This document shows, piece by piece, positions 52,306-61,887 of a stretch of DNA of 64,000 nt. Position 1 is the first letter of the stretch. Each line of letters opens with the position of its first letter. Origin of the DNA: Planctomycetota bacterium (GTDB lineage: Bacteria; Planctomycetota; GCA-002687715; DRQF01); the NCBI GenBank assembly GCA_011369445.1, contig DRQF01000023.1, positions 1-64,000 of the forward strand, in the 5' to 3' direction. The notes below the pieces were generated by a model. The model was given only the letters and a program-made list of their open reading frames with translations. It did not search any database and was not told where the DNA came from. A program made the translations under genes and the position numbers.

Positions 52306-53529
52306 ATGAACGTTCGCATGCTCGCCGTCCTTCTACTCTTCTCCCTGGGCCTCGGGGCCCAGCAGACGGCCGAGGCCCCGGCAGCCAAGGACGCGCGGGC
52401 TCGCGCGCTCCGTCTCGCCACCTGGAATCTCTACAATCTGTTCGACCATGTGGATGAACCCGATCGTCCCGATGAGGGCACGCCTCCCAAGAATCGCTTC
52501 GACGTGGCGGAGACGGCTCGGATGATCTCCGCTCTCAACGCCGATGTTCTCGGCGTCGAGGAGGTGGAGAACCGGCGGGTTCTGGAAGCGCTCAATCGGG
52601 AGCTCCCGAAACCTTACCCGTACGTCGAGCTTCTCGAGGGCAATGACCACCGAGGGATCGACGTCGGGATCCTTTCCCGGTTCCCCATCGTCGAGGCTTG
52701 CAGTCATCGGCTGCGTCCTCTGGATGACATGCACCGGTTCGCCAGGGATTTTCCCGTCTTCCGGATCCGGCTGGCGAAGGGCGAAGAGATCGGCGTCGGT
52801 GTGGTCCATTTCAAGTCGAAGCGCGGCAAGAAAAAGGTGAGCGACGCCTGGAGGCGGGCCGAGGCCGAAGGGGCTCGTCGCGTACTGGCGGAAATCCGGG
52901 CAAGGGAGCCCAAGCTTCCCCTGATCGTAATGGGCGACTTCAACGACACGCGGGATGCGACGACTCTCGCTCCGCTCATGACTTGGCTGAGGGATCAGAC
53001 GGCGAAGATCCCCGTCGAGCAGCGGGTCACATTTCCCCGGGGCAAGAAGGGAGAGCAAATCGATTTCATCCTGACGACGCCGGATTGGAAAGCGATCGCC
53101 GCCGGGATCGTCGTCAATCCGGACAGCCCCTCCGACCATCGACCCGTCTGGGCCGACTTTCCCCTGGACTTCGATCTCGCGCGCCCCGCGGTGCCCATGG
53201 TCATGAGGGGCTTCAATGCGCCTCCCGTCCCCCGGATCGATGCTCACGAGTTGGAGAAACTCCGCGCTCGCTTGCTCCAGAGCGTCATGCTCGTGGGGAC
53301 GGTGACGGCGGTCCATCGCTCGCGCAGCGGTCGCAGCGCCACCCTCAATTTCGACGCCGATTACCGCAAAGCCGCCGTGGCCTATGTGCCGGCCCTCGCA
53401 ATGGCCAGGTTCCCCAACCTCGATACCTTGGTGGGAAAGAAGGTCATCATCGAATCTCCGGTCTCGCTCTACAAGGGACAGCCGCAGGTGACGCTCACCC
53501 GTCCCAAGCAGCTCCGGGTTTTGCCCTGA
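52306..53529 (+). CDS. Secreted endonuclease/exonuclease/phosphatase (EEP) family protein
   Basis: This 407-residue protein has a signal peptide (MNVRMLAVLLLFSLGLGAQ). Residues about 35-290 form an EEP domain: RLATWNLYNLFD, VLGVEEVENRRVL (the metal-binding Glu), VGILSRFPI, VVHFKSKR, MGDFNDTRD and SDHRPVWADF, with His in SDHRP as the catalytic base. The C-terminal 100 residues look like an OB-fold (VGTVTAVHRSRSGRSATLNFD), as in secreted nucleases that bind DNA. It is probably an extracellular or periplasmic DNase or a phosphodiesterase. It lies between the two secreted paralogs, so the three may form a secreted set. GGAG precedes ATG 52306. Confidence 0.88.
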   Translation: MNVRMLAVLLLFSLGLGAQQTAEAPAAKDARARALRLATWNLYNLFDHVDEPDRPDEGTPPKNRFDVAETARMISALNADVLGVEEVENRRVLEALNRELPKPYPYVELLEGNDHRGIDVGILSRFPIVEACSHRLRPLDDMHRFARDFPVFRIRLAKGEEIGVGVVHFKSKRGKKKVSDAWRRAEAEGARRVLAEIRAREPKLPLIVMGDFNDTRDATTLAPLMTWLRDQTAKIPVEQRVTFPRGKKGEQIDFILTTPDWKAIAAGIVVNPDSPSDHRPVWADFPLDFDLARPAVPMVMRGFNAPPVPRIDAHELEKLRARLLQSVMLVGTVTAVHRSRSGRSATLNFDADYRKAAVAYVPALAMARFPNLDTLVGKKVIIESPVSLYKGQPQVTLTRPKQLRVLP

Positions 53530-53697
53530 AGGGGCAATGACTCCTCAACCGACCTCGAAACGCGCTTCCGTCGCCACGGTGTGGAGTTTCGCGTCGCGTT
53601 CCTTCATCTTCGCTCTCGGCGAGGGCAGGATTCCCATTCTTTGACGGCCCTCCCGCTTCGACAGATTTGGGAAAGCTCCAAGGAAATCAACTGTTCG

Positions 53698-53727
53698 TTG
53701 ACCCGGAGGCCTCACCCATGGGACAAT
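53698..53727 (+). promoter_or_regulatory. Candidate sigma70-type promoter of the second secreted paralog
   Basis: TTGACC (53698-53703) and GACAAT (53722-53727) with an 18-nt spacer. The -10-like box ends 41 nt before ATG 53768, as in paralog 1. The rest of the spacer from 53530 contains nothing recognisable. Confidence 0.55.
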
Positions 53728-53767
53728 GACGAGGCCCATACCTGCCGTTACGGAAGAAGGAAACTCC

Positions 53768-56092
53768 ATGCGTCCGCTCACACTCGTCTGCCTGTTGATC
53801 TCGACCTCGTTCCTGGGAGCGCAGTTTGACGTTGACGGTCCGAACGCGTCGCTCACCCTCCAGGGAAGGACCCCCACGGTCAACGACCCGTTCGCCCATG
53901 ACGTCTTCGTCAACATGCCCGGCAGCCTGTCGCTGCGCGTGTTTTCGGGAGCGAATCCGAACCAGGCTTTGACCTTGCTGGCCAGCACCACGAACCCCAC
54001 CACGGGAAACGTGATTCCCACTCCCTGGGGTGGAGGGATCGACCTGGGAACACCCGGCCCGGGCTTGCCCACGGATATTGCCGTCTTCGGGGACGGAATC
54101 GGTCTTTCCACCAATCTCGTCTGGGACGTCCTGTTCGTCACGGACGCGGGCGTGGGGGGAGCGACTCCCGAGTTCAGCTTCGATGCCGGTCTGCATCCGG
54201 CGTGGTTGGGAGCGCAGGCTGCGTTCCAGGCCGTGGTCCAGGACCCTACGATGCCTCCCTTTTTGCTCGACAACACGGACACGGCGAGCGGCCATTTCGT
54301 CTCGGGGCAGTCCACCCTCGCCATGACCGGCAATGACGGTTCTCAGCAGGTGGCGTTCCTTCCGGGATTCAGCTTCGATTTTCACGGGCTCACCTACACG
54401 GACGTCTGGGTGCAGGCGAATGGTTTCGTGACCTTCGGTGCTCCGACGAGCTTGGTCAATGCGGGGTTCGACAATGACAACGTGGCCGCCGTCAATGCCG
54501 AGCCGGCCATCTTTGCCGGAATGAACGACTGGGATCCCACGGCGCTCAACGCGATGGACGGCATCGTGGTCGAGCAACTCTCGACGCAACTTCGCGTGGA
54601 GTGGGGTGACCCCGTCGCCACCCAAGGCGGAGGAATCGCTCACGCCGGCGGAGCCGACCTCAACGATTTCGCGGTGCGGCTGGAGTTGGATGACGGTCAG
54701 GGCGGCAATCCTCAAGCCGGGAGTTTCCGCGTCGACATGTTCAGCCTCGACCCCACCACGGCATCCGGGTTTGGCGAGGGGCTCGTCGGACACACGCCGG
54801 GGGGGCTCTCCATCACGGGCGGGGCCGCCGATCGGCTTCTGAGAGCCGGGACCGACACGTCGGCGCCCGGCGAGGCCCAGGTGGAGGAACACGATCTCGG
54901 CGGCCTGAGCGCCAGCCGCCTCGGTTGGGACGCAGCCGGGTCACCGCGCGGCTACAACGACTACACGATCGCTTGGAATCAAGCCGCCGTCATCTTCTCC
55001 CCGAATGCCGCGGGAGGACCAGCGGGTTCGGGGGGGTACACGAGCACTTCCGTGGGCCCGTTGCCGCCGGATGCCTTCCAAGGCTTTGACCTGGGCGCCG
55101 TGGCGCTGGGGGGGGGACAGGTGCTCACTCTGACGGGCTCGTTTTTGGGTTTCGATCCCAACGGCACTGGGGCTGGAACCGTCGTTTTTGATCCCACGGG
55201 GGCCCACGGTGGACCGTACCCGGCCACGGTGGTGGGGATTCTCGATGACACCGGCGTGTCGGGACCGCTCTCGCTCGCCAACACCCCACCGGGTCCCCAC
55301 CGCAACGGACAGGGCCTTCAGATCCTCACCCCCTCTCTGGGCGGATTCGGCACCTACACGGTCCAAGTCAATTTCGCCTCCGGCATGACCAAGTGCCAAG
55401 GCATCATGGGGACGCCGGGCGGAGCCGTTATCACGAGCTTCGCACTCGGAGACGATTCCTCGATGCTGGTCAACCTCTCCGTGCCGGTGACCTTGTACGG
55501 TCAGACCTTCACCTCCCTCTTCATGAATTCAAACGGTTATGTGACTTTTGCCCAAGGGTCGCCGTTTTTCTCTGAGTCGTTCCCGTTGTTCTTCGACGGC
55601 AATGTCACTGGGGTGGCCAATCCCATGGTGGCCCTTTGGTTTTCCGACTTGAATAATGGAGGACTCACGAGCGGTGCCACCTACGACGTCATCGAGGACT
55701 CGATGACCGGGACGGTCACCTGTGCTTTCAATAACCAGAATCATTGGGCGAGCGGCGCACCCGCCGGCAACTTCTCCTGCACATTCGACCCCTTCCTGTT
55801 CGGTCCAGGGAGCGTGACACTCGACTACACCAGTTTCCTTGCCGGTCCGAACTCCACCGATAACGGCATCATCGGTGTGAGCGACGGCGACGTGTCCACG
55901 ACGGCCTTGGGAACGGATACCAATCTCACCAACGGGGCGGGAACGGGAATAGCGTCGGTCCAAGGGACATACATTTCGCCCGGGCCCAACGATTCGATCG
56001 GCGAACAGATCCCCAGTGGCATCGTTCCGACCTTCGCGTCCAATCCCCTCGTTTTCTTCGACCTAGGAGGTGGACAATTCCTCATTCTGTAG
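53768..56092 (+). CDS. Large secreted beta-rich protein, paralog 2
   Basis: This 774-residue protein is the closest paralog of the 49849 gene over its whole length: QFDVDGPNASL at the N-terminus, LPGFSFDFHGLTYTD before DVWVQANGFVTFG, TLTGSFLGFDPNGTG and GPYPATVVGILD in the TIG-like region, MNSNGYVTFAQG as the second copy of the module, and GGGQFLIL at the end. It has a signal peptide (MRPLTLVCLLISTSFLGA). The gene pair probably arose by duplication, with the nuclease gene between them. GAAGAAGGAAACTCC precedes ATG 53768. The secreted role is inferred; ligand unknown. Confidence 0.82.
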   Translation: MRPLTLVCLLISTSFLGAQFDVDGPNASLTLQGRTPTVNDPFAHDVFVNMPGSLSLRVFSGANPNQALTLLASTTNPTTGNVIPTPWGGGIDLGTPGPGLPTDIAVFGDGIGLSTNLVWDVLFVTDAGVGGATPEFSFDAGLHPAWLGAQAAFQAVVQDPTMPPFLLDNTDTASGHFVSGQSTLAMTGNDGSQQVAFLPGFSFDFHGLTYTDVWVQANGFVTFGAPTSLVNAGFDNDNVAAVNAEPAIFAGMNDWDPTALNAMDGIVVEQLSTQLRVEWGDPVATQGGGIAHAGGADLNDFAVRLELDDGQGGNPQAGSFRVDMFSLDPTTASGFGEGLVGHTPGGLSITGGAADRLLRAGTDTSAPGEAQVEEHDLGGLSASRLGWDAAGSPRGYNDYTIAWNQAAVIFSPNAAGGPAGSGGYTSTSVGPLPPDAFQGFDLGAVALGGGQVLTLTGSFLGFDPNGTGAGTVVFDPTGAHGGPYPATVVGILDDTGVSGPLSLANTPPGPHRNGQGLQILTPSLGGFGTYTVQVNFASGMTKCQGIMGTPGGAVITSFALGDDSSMLVNLSVPVTLYGQTFTSLFMNSNGYVTFAQGSPFFSESFPLFFDGNVTGVANPMVALWFSDLNNGGLTSGATYDVIEDSMTGTVTCAFNNQNHWASGAPAGNFSCTFDPFLFGPGSVTLDYTSFLAGPNSTDNGIIGVSDGDVSTTALGTDTNLTNGAGTGIASVQGTYISPGPNDSIGEQIPSGIVPTFASNPLVFFDLGGGQFLIL

Positions 56093-56109
56093 CAGGGGAG
56101 GGGCCTCCC

Positions 56110-58164
56110 ATGTCACCCGCCCATCGACCGCGGTATGCTCTTTGGGGCACTGTGCCCTGTCTCGTACTGCTTCTCGCCGCCGCCTCGGGCGTGGACGAAG
56201 GCTTCTGGGCCTGGGAGGCTCTTCCACTGGAACGACTGGGCCGAGATCATGACTTCCACCCGGATCGCGCGTGGTTCGAGCGGCTTCAGGGTGCCACGCT
56301 GCAGTACGGACAAAGAGGCACGGCCTCCTTCGTCTCTCGTCGTGGTCTCGTGCTCACATCGTGGAGCCTCGCACGACGACGCATCGAAGCCTTGGTCGGC
56401 TCCGACCTGGACCCGCTGAGGCATGGTTACCTCGCCCTGCGACCGGACGACGAGCTTCGATTGCCGGGGCTTCGTCTGAGGCAACTCGACTCCGTGGCGC
56501 CAGCAGAGGGGCTTCGCCTTCCCAAGGGAAAAGAGAAGGGGAATGACGCCCTCCGCGCCGCCCTGGACGCGTTTCGCCTCAAAGAGGAGAAAGCGACGGG
56601 GCTGGAGTGCCGTCTTCGACGTCGGCGAGGGAAGTACTGGGTGTACCGCTACCGGGTCTTCGACGACGTGCGATTGGTTTTCACCCCGGAGCGAGCGGCG
56701 GCAAGGTTCGGGGGCGCCGAGGACGCGGGAACGTGGCCCCGCGGTGCTCTCGACGCCGTTCTTTTGCGGGTGTGGGAGGACGGGGAGCCCTTGGAGTCGG
56801 AGACGTTCCTCTCCCTGTCCGGACGCCCGGCCAAGACGGGAGATCTGTTGCTCGCGGCCGGATTCCCGATCTTTTCCGGGAGAGATGAGAGTGCACCCTT
56901 GTGCCGTTTCAATCGGGATCACTTCTACCCGGCCATTCTCGCCCACACCGACGCGGTTCTTCGGGGGCTCGATCGTTACCTTCGCGACGGAGAACTGACT
57001 GAGGACATCGAGGAGGAGCGGGACCGATGGCTCATGGTTCGGAAGGACTATGCGGCTCAATTGGAAGGACTTCGACGCCCCGACACGATGGCGGCGATCG
57101 AGGAGCGCGATCGGCGGCTCGTGAAGCTGGCCGGTGCGGACGCCCCGAAGGTGGCCGCTGATCTCGAACAACTGGACGAGATCCTCGGTCGTTACGCGGA
57201 GACATCTCGTCTGCGGATCGTCCTGCGACTGGAAGGACGTCTGGTGGAAGTGGCCGAGAATCTTCTTCGATACCTGGATGCCGCCAACACGACCTCGGGG
57301 GCGAAGGGCGAGACCGTTGGAAAGGAGCTTCGAGACGACCTCCGTAGCCAACTTTTGTCCATGCCGGTGACGGATGCCAAGAAGGAAGCCATGGTCAACG
57401 GTTCGCTCCTCCGCGTTGCTCTCAGCATGTTCGGACCCGACCAACCCATCTTGAAGGCGGCCCTGGACGGACGCAGTCCGGATGAATTGGAGGCCGAGTT
57501 GTCTCGAACGCGCTTGAATGATCGGGAGTTCGTAAGAGAGATTCTCGATCGGGGGCCCGCGGCCTGGGGATCCCGTCCCGATCCCTTGATCGAACTCGTC
57601 CGACGGATGAAGCCCGGGCTCGATGCTCTCGACGAGGAGCGCCGCACGTCCTTTTGGGAACCGTTCTCCCGCATCCGCAGGGAATTGCACCGGCGCATGG
57701 ACGACTCGTCGGTTCTCCCGTATCCGGTGCCCGACAACACGCTGCGGTTGGTCTACGGCCGCATGCGCGGCTACGAGGACGCGGGTCGGGTTCTCCCTCC
57801 TCGCTCGACCTTCCACGGCGTCTACGATCGCGCGGAGGGATTCGAATCGGCCCCGCCCTGGCGTCTCCCGTCCACCTGGCGGCGCGCCGCCAAGCGCCTG
57901 GAGGCGGGGATGGGCTTGGCGCTGGTTTGCGATCTGGATTTCATGACGGGCCTCGAGGGCGCGCCGCTCGTGGACAGAAAGGGGCGGTTGGTCGGGATGC
58001 TCATGGGTCGGAACCGTTGGAGCTTGTTCAACCTCTTTGGCTACGTCGACCGGCGCGCCCGAGGTGTGGCGCTCGATGGGAGGGGGCTGCTCGAGGCCCT
58101 TCGCAAGATCTACGAGGCGACGGCGTTGGCCGATGAAATCGAGGGACGGAGAAGCTTCAAGTGA
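56110..58164 (+). CDS. S46-family dipeptidyl-peptidase-like protein with lost catalytic residues
   Basis: The protein has 684 residues with a signal peptide (about 1-27), then DEGFWAW as in S46 peptidases (DPP7/DPP11). The family's TNHHC motif with the catalytic His is replaced by TSWSL at 83-87, and the GNSGSP motif with the catalytic Ser by GLEGAP at 614-619. FGG...WPR (GGAEDAGTWPR) is still present. So the fold is likely kept, but peptidase activity is not expected. It could bind peptides or act as an envelope scaffold. It lies 18 nt after paralog 2 and overlaps the TruD start (GTGA), so it is the middle of an operon. A full-length frame with no stop supports a real, selected gene and not a decaying one. 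Confidence 0.85.
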   Translation: MSPAHRPRYALWGTVPCLVLLLAAASGVDEGFWAWEALPLERLGRDHDFHPDRAWFERLQGATLQYGQRGTASFVSRRGLVLTSWSLARRRIEALVGSDLDPLRHGYLALRPDDELRLPGLRLRQLDSVAPAEGLRLPKGKEKGNDALRAALDAFRLKEEKATGLECRLRRRRGKYWVYRYRVFDDVRLVFTPERAAARFGGAEDAGTWPRGALDAVLLRVWEDGEPLESETFLSLSGRPAKTGDLLLAAGFPIFSGRDESAPLCRFNRDHFYPAILAHTDAVLRGLDRYLRDGELTEDIEEERDRWLMVRKDYAAQLEGLRRPDTMAAIEERDRRLVKLAGADAPKVAADLEQLDEILGRYAETSRLRIVLRLEGRLVEVAENLLRYLDAANTTSGAKGETVGKELRDDLRSQLLSMPVTDAKKEAMVNGSLLRVALSMFGPDQPILKAALDGRSPDELEAELSRTRLNDREFVREILDRGPAAWGSRPDPLIELVRRMKPGLDALDEERRTSFWEPFSRIRRELHRRMDDSSVLPYPVPDNTLRLVYGRMRGYEDAGRVLPPRSTFHGVYDRAEGFESAPPWRLPSTWRRAAKRLEAGMGLALVCDLDFMTGLEGAPLVDRKGRLVGMLMGRNRWSLFNLFGYVDRRARGVALDGRGLLEALRKIYEATALADEIEGRRSFK

Positions 58165-59234
58165 GCGACGCCGGAGACGGAGATGTCGACCGGGGAGGGG
58201 ACGTTCCGCGCCTGGCGGACTCCTTGCCCGGGATCGGCGGCCATCTCAAGGAGCTTGCAGAGGACTTCCAAGTCGTCGAAGTCCCCCTCTACCCGGCCAG
58301 CGGTGAGGGGGGGCATGTCTACCTCACCCTGCGCCGGTCGGGATGGACCACGCCCGACGTTCAGGCTGAACTCATGCGGATCTTCCGCCTCGAGAAGGAT
58401 GCGGTGGGTTTCGCCGGAATGAAGGATCGTCATGCACTCACCACTCAGACGTTTTCGCTGGCTCTCGGCGACGAGGTGACGGCCGAGGAGGTGCGGCTTC
58501 GCGTGGAGGGGGAGTCACCCTTCAGCGTCCTGGAGGTCAAGCGTCACGGCAACAAGCTGAAACTCGGGCACCTGCTGGGCAATCGATTTCTCCTTCGCGT
58601 GCGCGGGGCGGCGCCGGATGCCCTCGAACGGGTGCGCCCGATCCTGGATCTCGTGCGTCTGCACGGCGTGCCGAACGCCTTCGGACCCCAGCGTTTTGGG
58701 CTCGACGGAGCGAACGCGAGGAAGGGGAGGGCGCTGCTCGGCGGTCGCCGGGAGCGCAGAAAGTTCCTACGCCGCCTCTATCTTTCCGCATGGCAGGCCC
58801 GCGTCTTCAACGCCTGGTTGGCGCGAAGGATGCGCGCCGGCGAGTTTGACCGCCTCCTCGAGGGCGATGTGGCCAAGAAAACGGATACGGGCGGCTTGTT
58901 CACGGTGACCGACCCCACCGAGGACACGGCCCGACTCCATCGGGGCGAGATCGTCCCCACCGGCCCGCTTTTCGGGTTTCGCATGCGAGCGGCCTTGGGC
59001 GAGCCCGGGAGGGTCGAAGAAGAGATGCTTGCCGCCGAGGGGGTGGATAAGAACGCGCTGCGCCGGCTCCGGGTGGCCGGTGACCGCAGACGGGCGCGCA
59101 TCGACCCGAAGGATTTGGAGGTGACATGGGAGCCGGACGGACCCGTTTTTTCCTTCGAGTTGCCGAAGGGGGCCTACGCGACCGTGGTCATGCGAGAGTT
59201 TCTAGGAGATCCCGAGAGCACCGCGGTGCCATAA
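58161..59234 (+). CDS. truD: tRNA pseudouridine(13) synthase TruD
   Basis: This 357-residue enzyme isomerises U13 in tRNA. The catalytic Asp89 is in GFAGMKDRHALTTQ, the TruD hallmark; EDFQVVE, HGNKLKLGHLLGNRF, PNAFGPQRFG, LSAWQARVFN and TGPLFGFRMR follow in family order. The start is GTG 58161, overlapping the S46-like stop by 4 nt. It lies 3 nt from the convergent small membrane protein gene. Its place in an envelope-related operon is unusual, probably a result of compact gene order. Confidence 0.95.
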   Translation: MSDAGDGDVDRGGDVPRLADSLPGIGGHLKELAEDFQVVEVPLYPASGEGGHVYLTLRRSGWTTPDVQAELMRIFRLEKDAVGFAGMKDRHALTTQTFSLALGDEVTAEEVRLRVEGESPFSVLEVKRHGNKLKLGHLLGNRFLLRVRGAAPDALERVRPILDLVRLHGVPNAFGPQRFGLDGANARKGRALLGGRRERRKFLRRLYLSAWQARVFNAWLARRMRAGEFDRLLEGDVAKKTDTGGLFTVTDPTEDTARLHRGEIVPTGPLFGFRMRAALGEPGRVEEEMLAAEGVDKNALRRLRVAGDRRRARIDPKDLEVTWEPDGPVFSFELPKGAYATVVMREFLGDPESTAVP

Positions 59235-59237
59235 GGG

Positions 59238-59591
59238 TCAGTGAGCGGGGCCCTCTTCCAATTCGAGGGGCTTTCTGAGGTAAAGAATCTTGTAGGTGAG
59301 GGGAATGGCCACGGCCATGGCCACGAGCCCCGTCAACCCCGCCGCCAGAGACCCCCAGTGGTGGGCCAACGGTGCAAAGGCAGACCAGTAGATGCCCTCG
59401 GACACCCGCTGCACGACGACGAAGGCGCCGATTCCCACGCCGACCGCGAGAAGGTCCAAGAGCCAGGAAATCTTCCGATTTCCGCAAGACGTGCATCCGA
59501 AAATCACCGACAGAATGAAGGGGATCAGGGCGAATCCGAAGATTCGGGCCAGGATCACGGTCTGAGTGACGGCTTCGGCGTTGTCGGGCAT
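59238..59591 (-). CDS. Small membrane protein with CxxC motif
   Basis: This 117-residue protein starts at ATG 59591 (GGAGGAG 6 nt upstream); longer forms upstream are implausible. Three hydrophobic segments lie at about 16-35, 45-65 and 80-102. Between the first two is CTSCGN, a CxxC pair (Cys34, Cys37) that could bind a metal or act as a redox pair. Gene order: it is downstream of the POT transporter on the same strand, with a GC-rich hairpin between them. No family is recognised. Confidence 0.65.
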   Translation of the reverse strand: MPDNAEAVTQTVILARIFGFALIPFILSVIFGCTSCGNRKISWLLDLLAVGVGIGAFVVVQRVSEGIYWSAFAPLAHHWGSLAAGLTGLVAMAVAIPLTYKILYLRKPLELEEGPAH

Positions 59592-59643
59592 GTCGATCTC
59601 CTCCAGAAGCGCGATTCTATCGCGGCAAGCGGGCGGGGCAATA

Positions 59644-59679
59644 GGGGGGGGAGAGCGAAGGGGGGGGCGCTCCCCCCCC
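59644..59679 (-). terminator. GC-rich inverted repeat after POT gene, terminator-like
   Basis: A run of eight G's with GAGAGCG faces CGCTC and eight C's, with a bulge and a 10-nt G-rich loop. No T-run follows on either strand. It may end the POT transcript or shape the mRNA before the small membrane protein gene. Confidence 0.4.
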
Positions 59680-59686
59680 GATCGGA

Positions 59687-61648
59687 TCAATCTTCGTCGT
59701 TGTGCATCCAGCGCTTCAGCATGGGGACCAAACCGAAGCAAATGACGGAGGCGGCGATCCCCGCGATGGCAATCTTGCCGTAGACCCCGCCGTAGACACT
59801 CACGGTCTCCTGGGGCGGAGGGATGGTCCCTTCGGCGCCGCCTTCGCCGACCCCCGTGAACTGGGCGATGACCGCCGCCAGGAAGTTGGAAAGGGCCGTG
59901 GCCAGGAACCAGGAGCCCATCACCGTACTCACGAGCCGCTGTGGCGAGAGTTTCGTGACCATGGAGAGTCCCACCGGGGAAAGGCAGAGTTCACCCGTCG
60001 TGTGCAAGAGGTATCCGAGGAGCAGCCAAGAGATGGAGACCATGCCCCTGGCATCCGCATTCTGGGCGCCGAACCACAGGGCTCCGAATCCCAGCCCGAG
60101 CTGCAACAGGCCGAGGGAGAACTTGAAGGGCGTGCTGGGTTCCCATCCCCGGGCCGCAAGAAAACCCCACAGCCATGTGAAGACCAATCCGAAAATGAGG
60201 ATGAAGATGGGGTTGGCGGATTGGAAGACTGAGGCCTTGATCTCGTTGCCTCCGATGCCCATTCCCACGTTGTCGTCTTGGACTTTCCACTTCGTCGTCT
60301 TCGGTCCGTCACCCTTCTGGGCGGCTTCCCGGAACTCGGTGAGTTCGGTCATGTTGAAGAAGTGATCGCCCTGCTTTTGTCCCAACTGCTCCTGATTGGG
60401 TTCGATCTCGATCACGGAGCCCACTTCACCCGGTTCCACTTGACGCTCTTCGAAGACTCGGTCGACGTTTCGGTCGGTGAAGTTGTTGATGGAACTGCCG
60501 GCTTGCTCGAAGAAAGCCCAGAAGAGGAAGGAGAAGAAGGTCAGGATCAAGACGACGTACATCCGCTCCTTGGCCACCTTGTCGAGGCGGAAGGTCTCTT
60601 TCAGCAAGAAGGTGAGGGAGCCGATGCCCGCGATGGCCAGAAGCAGGCCGGCCGGCGTACTCATCTGCCCCAGGACGACCGAGGCGATCTCCCCGAATCC
60701 GCCGCTGTCGCTCAGTTTCTCGAGTATTCTCTCCGGGATGATCGTGAATTGGCGATTCGCGCTGACCAGCAGGGCGAAGAGCGGGACGGCAATCAGGGAA
60801 CCCAGGTAGATGAGGTTGCCCTTCGAGATGCCGGCGAGGGCGGGCTTGTTCAACTCTTCAGGATCCGGTGGGTGTCCCACGTCCTCGGGAATGCCCCCCC
60901 GACTGAGGGCCACGGTCGAGATGAGCCCGGCCGCCACCAGGGCGACGGCAAGGAGGCCGTAGATAGAGAGCAGAAGGGCCCCGGAGTTGCGCTGTAGATA
61001 GATCATCGCGCCGGACGTTCCAAGCGCGCCCGCGAGGACGAGGAACTGCGCGATCCGTGTCGGTGCCCAGAACACGGCGAGACCGATCAACATGCCGAGC
61101 GTGGCTAGGTTGAAGCCGTAGTGCCAACCGTAGGTTTCTCCGACGTACCCGCAGAGCAGGGGGGCGAGGGCGGCGCCCAGATTGATCCCCATGTAGAAGA
61201 TCGTGAAACCGCCGTCGCGACGTTCGTCACCGTGCTTGTACAGGCCCCCGACTATCGTCGAGATGTTGGGCTTGAAGAAACCGTTGCCAGCGATGAGAAG
61301 CCCCAACGCCATGAAGAAGGCCAACGAGTTCTCAACTGACATGAGGAGGTGCCCGGCCGCCATCAAGGCGCCGCCCAGGATCACCGCCCTCCTTTGACCG
61401 AGGAGTCGGTCGGCAATCATGCCGCCGAAGAAGGGCGTCATGTAAACCAGCGCCGTGTACGCCCCGTAAACGGCGTACGCGTCCTTGTCCGGGTATCGAA
61501 GGAACGTGGCCTTGATCATGTAGAACGTGAGCAAGGCGCGCATGCCGTAGTAGGAGAAGCGCTCCCACATCTCGGCGAAAAACAGGTTGTAAAGTCCTGC
61601 CGGATGGCCGAACAGGGTGGCCTCGGCTTTGGAGGTGTCTGGGGTCAT
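59687..61648 (-). CDS. POT/PTR2-family peptide transporter
   Basis: This 653-residue proton-coupled oligopeptide transporter has EMWERFSYYGMRALL at 26-40, the ExxERFxYYG proton/peptide motif, and FYMGINLGAALAPLLCG, the second PTR2 signature; GYLLHTTGELCLSPVGLSM near the end also fits. About 12-14 membrane helices are visible. A long insertion between helices (about 385-470, with many Glu/Gln/Asp) is larger than in classical DtpT. ATG 61648 has GGGAGAAGG upstream. It imports di- and tripeptides for use as nutrients and fits the secreted peptidase genes in this window. Confidence 0.93.
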   Translation of the reverse strand: MTPDTSKAEATLFGHPAGLYNLFFAEMWERFSYYGMRALLTFYMIKATFLRYPDKDAYAVYGAYTALVYMTPFFGGMIADRLLGQRRAVILGGALMAAGHLLMSVENSLAFFMALGLLIAGNGFFKPNISTIVGGLYKHGDERRDGGFTIFYMGINLGAALAPLLCGYVGETYGWHYGFNLATLGMLIGLAVFWAPTRIAQFLVLAGALGTSGAMIYLQRNSGALLLSIYGLLAVALVAAGLISTVALSRGGIPEDVGHPPDPEELNKPALAGISKGNLIYLGSLIAVPLFALLVSANRQFTIIPERILEKLSDSGGFGEIASVVLGQMSTPAGLLLAIAGIGSLTFLLKETFRLDKVAKERMYVVLILTFFSFLFWAFFEQAGSSINNFTDRNVDRVFEERQVEPGEVGSVIEIEPNQEQLGQKQGDHFFNMTELTEFREAAQKGDGPKTTKWKVQDDNVGMGIGGNEIKASVFQSANPIFILIFGLVFTWLWGFLAARGWEPSTPFKFSLGLLQLGLGFGALWFGAQNADARGMVSISWLLLGYLLHTTGELCLSPVGLSMVTKLSPQRLVSTVMGSWFLATALSNFLAAVIAQFTGVGEGGAEGTIPPPQETVSVYGGVYGKIAIAGIAASVICFGLVPMLKRWMHNDED

Positions 61649-61887
61649 CCCCTTCTCCCGCTGGTTTGTTCCGCTCGCGGTTCACCCCCGGGGGACCATG
61701 GTCTGGTCCCGACAATCCGAGGATGAGCCAGCATTCACACATCTGAAGGCGCCTGTTTTTAACGGAGATGGGGGTCGACGTCCACCGAATCCTCGGGGAT
61801 GTCGATAGGGATGAGCGGAGGAACACCTGGATTCCAACCCCTGAACGGCTCAAGATGGGCCGATCCTGGGTCATGGGAGAAGCCTGC

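Noticed and set aside
56113-57816. 567-codon reverse-strand open frame
   Set aside because: Antisense to the S46-like gene; no recognisable features.
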